Below are positions 8,137 to 11,784 of a stretch of DNA of 11,784 nucleotides, piece after piece. Source of the stretch: Chloroflexota bacterium (GTDB taxonomy: Bacteria; Chloroflexota; Anaerolineae; Anaerolineales; UBA4823); assembly GCA_030636125.1 (NCBI GenBank), contig DAOVXM010000025.1, positions 1 to 11,784 of the forward strand. Direction: 5' to 3'. Under the pieces are notes generated by a model. That model was not told the origin of the DNA. It made no database searches and worked only from the letters and a program-made list of their open reading frames with translations. Numbering within the stretch: the stretch's first letter is position 1; every line of letters begins with the position of its first letter. Made by a program: the position numbers and the translations under genes.

Positions 8137-8639
8137 ACAACCTCGCAGAAAAATACGCCGAAGAAATTCAGACAACTTTGTCCAAATACCCTCCCGACCA
8201 AAAACGCTCGGCAGTTATGCCCCTGCTTTATTTAGCCCAGCGTGAAGAGGGTCATGTGACGAAACAATCGATCCAGGAGATTGCCGAGATCTTGGATATC
8301 ACACCCACTGAAGTTGTCTCCATCGTGGGCTTCTATACGCTTTACCACGATGAACCCGGTGGGAAATACCGGATACAGGTATGTAATGATCTTCCCTGCG
8401 CTTTACGGGGGGCTGACCAATTCTTGGAGCAGTTGTGTGAGAACCTGGGCATCAAGGTTGGTGAGACCACTTCTGATGGTTTGGTAACGGTAGAAGCAGT
8501 GATGTGCCTGGCAGCATGTGACAAGGCCCCCATGTTCCAGGTGCAGACCGGTGATGGGTTAACTTACCATGAGGACCAGACCGTTGAAAGTGTAAATGAA
8601 TTGATCGAATCCTGGCGCGAAAAGGAGACAGAGGCATGA
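8133..8639 (+). CDS. nuoE: NADH-quinone oxidoreductase subunit E (24 kDa, cluster N1a)
   Basis: Thioredoxin-like [2Fe-2S] subunit of the NADH-oxidising module. The 168-residue protein shows the four ligands C84 and C89 (CNDLPC) and C125 and C129 (CLAAC). An N-terminal helical domain is present, including VMPLLYLAQREEGHV and the VVSIVGFYTLYH segment common to the family. The start is a GTG overlapping the nuoD stop (GTGA), which implies reinitiation or coupled translation; no strong independent ribosome site is seen. The stop overlaps the nuoF start (ATGA). Confidence 0.96.
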   Translation: MNNLAEKYAEEIQTTLSKYPPDQKRSAVMPLLYLAQREEGHVTKQSIQEIAEILDITPTEVVSIVGFYTLYHDEPGGKYRIQVCNDLPCALRGADQFLEQLCENLGIKVGETTSDGLVTVEAVMCLAACDKAPMFQVQTGDGLTYHEDQTVESVNELIESWREKETEA

Positions 8640-9886
8640 GTGAATATATCCTCCTCCGCCATCGCGATATCCCAGACCTGAACACTTTAGATGTTTACCA
8701 GGACAATGGCGGTTTTGAATCCTTCCGTCATGCAGTAACCTCCATGCAGCCGGATGAAGTGACTGAGGTGGTTAAAACCTCAGGATTACGTGGTCGCGGT
8801 GGGGCTGGTTTCCCTACGGGTGTAAAGTGGACCTTCATGGATAAGAGTAACTGGCCTCATTATGTGGTTGCCAATGCAGATGAATCCGAGCCAGGCACTT
8901 ATAAAGACCGTGAAATTATGGAAAGCAACCCCTTCCAGTTTATAGAGGGGATCGCCATCTCATCTTATGCCGTTCAAGCTCATGCAGCTTATATTTACCT
9001 GAGAGGTGAGTTTTGGCAGGTGGCCCATTTTTTGGATGAAAAAATCGCCGAACTGGAGTCGGCTGGATTATTGGGCGATAATTTGTTTGGCACCGAATAT
9101 GGATTGCGTATACACACACACCTTGGTGCAGGAGCTTATATCTGCGGCGAGGAAACCGCACTGCTTGAGTCAATGGAAGGTAAATTGGGACAACCCCGCC
9201 TGCGGCCTCCTTTCCCGCCATCCTATGGTCTGTTTGGCAAACCAACTGTCGTCAATAATGTTGAGACTCTTGCCAACGTGCCGCTGATCATCAAAAATGG
9301 TGGAGACTGGTACCATTCGCTGGGTACCGAAGATACAGCTGGTGTTAAAGTATTCAGCCTCTCCGGACGTGTCAACCGGCCCGGCAACTACGAGCTGCCC
9401 TTTGGCACAACCTTTCGGGAATTGATCTTTGAGCATGGCGGCGGTATCCCAAACGGGGGTCAGGTTAAAGCCATTATGGCTGCGGGTGCCTCCTCCTCCT
9501 TGATCGTGGCAGACGACAAAGCTCTCGATACACCGATGGATTACGCCTCTGTTCGTGAGCTAGGTGCAGACCTGGGCTCTGCCTCTGTGATTGTGATCGA
9601 CGATTCAGTGGGTATTGATTGGGTTATCAACAAGACCATCCATTTTTTTAAGCATGAGTCTTGTGGCAAGTGCACTCCCTGTCGTGAGGGCAATTATTGG
9701 ATGCAGCATCTCACCGAGCGTATTTACAACGGTGACGCCAAGGATGGTGAAGTCCAACTGCTGCATGACGTGGCAAGCCAGGTGCAAAACAAGTGTCTTT
9801 GTGCTCTAGGTGAGTTTGCCACAATGGCTGTGGTCTCAGGCATTGAACGCTTCCCGGAAGATTTTGAAGCCAAGGCGAAAGCCTGA
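8636..9886 (+). CDS. nuoF: NADH-quinone oxidoreductase subunit F (51 kDa, FMN/NADH)
   Basis: Catalytic subunit that oxidises NADH through FMN and passes electrons to cluster N3. The 416-residue protein has the glycine-rich nucleotide-binding loop GLRGRGGAGFPTG from residue 50. A second conserved block, GAGAYICGEETALLESMEG, starts at 164. The N3 [4Fe-4S] ligands are C343, C346 and C349 (CGKCTPC) plus C389 (CLCALG). Length and motifs are complete. The ATG at 8636 has AAAAGGAG (8620-8627) upstream and overlaps the nuoE stop by 4 bases. After its stop the operon packing breaks for 189 bases (see the palindrome entry). Confidence 0.97.
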   Translation: MSEYILLRHRDIPDLNTLDVYQDNGGFESFRHAVTSMQPDEVTEVVKTSGLRGRGGAGFPTGVKWTFMDKSNWPHYVVANADESEPGTYKDREIMESNPFQFIEGIAISSYAVQAHAAYIYLRGEFWQVAHFLDEKIAELESAGLLGDNLFGTEYGLRIHTHLGAGAYICGEETALLESMEGKLGQPRLRPPFPPSYGLFGKPTVVNNVETLANVPLIIKNGGDWYHSLGTEDTAGVKVFSLSGRVNRPGNYELPFGTTFRELIFEHGGGIPNGGQVKAIMAAGASSSLIVADDKALDTPMDYASVRELGADLGSASVIVIDDSVGIDWVINKTIHFFKHESCGKCTPCREGNYWMQHLTERIYNGDAKDGEVQLLHDVASQVQNKCLCALGEFATMAVVSGIERFPEDFEAKAKA

Positions 9887-9968
9887 GCTGTTTTACATAT
9901 ATAACAAACGATATTACACATTGATGATTTTTTTGGGTCTTTGGGAATTAACGTGCAACGATGCGGGG

Positions 9969-10008
9969 GTGGGGGTTTTGGCAGGCGCACGCCTGCCAAA
10001 ACCCCCAC
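9969..10008. repeat. Perfect 19-base inverted repeat between nuoF and nuoG
   Basis: Arms 9969-9987 (GTGGGGGTTTTGGCAGGCG) and 9990-10008 are exact reverse complements with only two bases (CA) between them. As RNA this gives an 18-pair stem with a GCAC loop. GAT at 9960-9962 could add three pairs with ATC at 10009-10011 across a six-base bulge. No T-run follows on either strand, so it does not look like an intrinsic terminator. It may be a REP-like dispersed palindrome, an RNA-stabilising or processing hairpin between two cistrons, or a trace of a small mobile repeat. Confidence 0.9.
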
Positions 10009-10017
10009 ATCTGGCGC

Positions 10018-10031
10018 CTCACTACGGTGAG
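10018..10031 (+). repeat. Small hairpin upstream of nuoG
   Basis: CTCAC at 10018-10022 pairs with GTGAG at 10027-10031 around a TACG loop. It lies 44 bases before the nuoG start and 9 bases after the large palindrome. The stem is short and could occur by chance. Confidence 0.25.
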
Positions 10032-10075
10032 TTCCAAAGGGCTAATACTTTTCACGCTGGTTTCGTGGAGTTTAT

Positions 10076-11784
10076 ATGGTAAAGGAAGTGACCCTGACTA
10101 TTGACGGCCAACAAGTAAGCGTGCCTGAAGGTACGTTAGTGGTTGACGCCGCCAAGAAGATCGGTATCGATATCCCTGTTTTTTGCTATCATCCCAAGAT
10201 GGAACCGGTGGGTATGTGTCGTATGTGTCTGGTGGATATCGGTCGCCCGGTACGTGATCGTGACACTGGTGAACTCGTCCTCGAAGAGGATGGATCACCC
10301 AAGATTCAGTTTGGTTGGAAACTGGATACAGCCTGCACCGTGCCGGTCTCGGAAGGGATGGTCGTCCAGGGTATGACTGAGAAAGTCCAGGAAGCCCGCA
10401 ACGATATCCTCGAATTCTTGCTCACATCCCATCCTTTGGATTGCCCTATTTGCGATAAGGGTGGTGAGTGTCCACTGCAGAACTTGACCATGGCTTTTGG
10501 TCCGGCCGAGAGCCGATTCCTCTATGATGATAAGATTCACTTGGATAAACATGTTCCTTTAGGCGAGCTGATCTACCTGGACCGTGAACGTTGTATCCAA
10601 TGTGCCCGCTGCACCCGTTTTCAATCTGATATCGCAGATGACCCGGTGATTGGTTTTTACCAGCGCGGTCGCAGCCTGGAAATCGTCACCTATTCCGAGC
10701 CAGGTTTCGATTCCTACTGGTCGGGCAACACAACCGATATCTGCCCGGTAGGCGCTTTAACCACGGCTGATTTTCGATTCGGCGCCCGCCCGTGGGAATT
10801 GAACACTGCCGCATCCATCTGCACTCATTGCCCGGTTGGCTGCAACCTGAGTTTCAATACTCGCCGTGAAGCTAAATCTGGTGGAGAAATTGTCATCAAG
10901 CGAGCTATGCCCCGCCAAAACGAGTGGGTCAACGAGCTCTGGATTTGCGATAAAGGTCGTTTTGCGTACCACTTCACTGAGAGCGAAGATCGCCTGACCC
11001 AACCGTTGATTCGGGTGGACGGCGAACTTGCCCCTGCCACCTGGGACGAGGCCCTTGAGCTGGTCGCTACCAAGTTTAAGCAGAGTGGGAAAGAAACCCT
11101 GACTCTGGTAAGCGGTCGTCTTTCCAATGAAGATTTATTCAGCCTGAAGCGGCTGGCGGATGGAGTTGGCAGCGGAACTGCCCTCTATTCCCATATGGCT
11201 GGCGGTGATCTCGTCGCTCAAATTGGCGCAGGCCAGGGCACGAATATCACTGATATGGGCGCGGATACCGCCATCCTGGTGGTGGCCTCCGATCTAGAAG
11301 AGGAGGCTCCGCTATGGTGGTTGCGCGTTAAAAGCGCGGCCCAGCGTGGCGCCACCCTGATCGTTGCCAATCCGCGGCCCACGAAGACTGACCATTATGC
11401 CAGTCACGTAATACGATACGCGTATGGTGAAGAAGTAGATACGCTGCAAGCCCTGGTCAAAGCTGAGAGCGAGGCCGGAAAAGCCTTCGCCGAGGCCGAA
11501 AACGCGGTTGTGTTCTTCGGTAGCGAAGGGATTGGCTTCGATGCATCTCAACCTCTTGCCCAGACTTGCGCCAACTTGCTCATTGCCACGGGTCACTTTG
11601 GGAAGCCCAATAATGGCTCGGTTGGAGTCTGGCCGCGTGCGAACACTCAAGGTGCTTGGGATATGGGCTTTCATCCCACTGCCGATCTGAAAGCTGCGCT
11701 CATTGGCGCAAAAGTCCTCTATCTCGTCGCTGCCGATCCGGTAGGCGATGACCCGGCTTTGGCCACGGCTGTGGAGGCTGCGGA
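10076..11784 (+). CDS. nuoG: NADH-quinone oxidoreductase subunit G (75 kDa, partial)
   Basis: Iron-sulfur subunit that carries electrons away from NuoF. 569 codons are present before the right edge cuts the gene. Ligand sets in order: [2Fe-2S] N1b at C37, C48, C51, C87; N5 at H119, C123, C126, C132; N4 at C173, C176, C179, C223; and a further four-cysteine set C249-x2-C252-x3-C256-x34-C291. The last matches the off-path N7 cluster found only in some bacterial NuoG proteins. The molybdopterin-oxidoreductase-like domain starts after that and continues off the window. The ATG at 10076 has GTGGAG (10065-10070) 5 bases upstream. Unlike the other nuo genes it is separated from its neighbour by a 189-base spacer with a strong palindrome, so its expression may be uncoupled from nuoF. 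Confidence 0.95.
   Translation, partial: MVKEVTLTIDGQQVSVPEGTLVVDAAKKIGIDIPVFCYHPKMEPVGMCRMCLVDIGRPVRDRDTGELVLEEDGSPKIQFGWKLDTACTVPVSEGMVVQGMTEKVQEARNDILEFLLTSHPLDCPICDKGGECPLQNLTMAFGPAESRFLYDDKIHLDKHVPLGELIYLDRERCIQCARCTRFQSDIADDPVIGFYQRGRSLEIVTYSEPGFDSYWSGNTTDICPVGALTTADFRFGARPWELNTAASICTHCPVGCNLSFNTRREAKSGGEIVIKRAMPRQNEWVNELWICDKGRFAYHFTESEDRLTQPLIRVDGELAPATWDEALELVATKFKQSGKETLTLVSGRLSNEDLFSLKRLADGVGSGTALYSHMAGGDLVAQIGAGQGTNITDMGADTAILVVASDLEEEAPLWWLRVKSAAQRGATLIVANPRPTKTDHYASHVIRYAYGEEVDTLQALVKAESEAGKAFAEAENAVVFFGSEGIGFDASQPLAQTCANLLIATGHFGKPNNGSVGVWPRANTQGAWDMGFHPTADLKAALIGAKVLYLVAADPVGDDPALATAVEAA

Noticed and set aside
9969..10010. Intrinsic terminator between nuoF and nuoG
   Set aside because: The stem is strong but is followed by ACATCTGG on the plus strand and by a G/C-rich stretch on the minus strand, with no T-run. 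The T7 run at 9928-9934 lies before the hairpin, not after it.
9810..10082. A 90-codon plus-strand open frame spanning the nuoF end and the palindrome
   Set aside because: It begins within nuoF in another frame, without a ribosome site, and its product includes the translated inverted repeat; not a credible gene.

Overview
The window looks like a chromosomal housekeeping region of a bacterium, most likely a member of the Chloroflexota (Anaerolineae-like). I infer this from the style of the DnaG and RpoD proteins and from complete NuoE, NuoF and NuoG NADH-input subunits in an A-to-G order. No marker in the window settles the taxonomy. There is no mobile element, CRISPR array, tRNA or rRNA.

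Left part (1-1510, minus strand): a two-gene unit. A DEDDh-type 3'-5' exonuclease (878-1510) is followed, with an 8-base ATGAATGA overlap, by an unrecognised protein that runs off the left edge. That protein carries a pattern typical of the minimal nucleotidyltransferase fold (GS, 11 residues, then DAD). The functional link between the two is unknown and is the most open question in the window.

Middle (1511-5380): a divergent intergenic region with two back-to-back extended -10 elements around a small dyad. It leads rightward into dnaG (primase) and rpoD (primary sigma factor), only 4 bases apart. This is a reduced form of the macromolecular-synthesis operon without rpsU. RpoD has a long non-conserved region between regions 1.2 and 2 and extra residues in region 3.

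Right part (5381-11784): the start of a respiratory complex I operon, nuoA-B-C-D-E-F-G, with its own probable promoter region after rpoD. NuoA is the membrane subunit. NuoB, C and D form the connecting quinone module. NuoE, F and G form the NADH-oxidising module with the 2Fe-2S and 4Fe-4S ligand sets visible. Genes A to F are packed tightly (overlaps of 10, 4 and 4 bases and gaps of 31 and 23). Between nuoF and nuoG there is a 189-base spacer holding a perfect 19-base inverted repeat, the most striking non-coding structure here. nuoG is cut by the right edge.

Apart from the exonuclease/nucleotidyltransferase-like pair and the nuoF-nuoG palindrome, the window is ordinary core-genome content. 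I do not see a clear new defence or mobile system.
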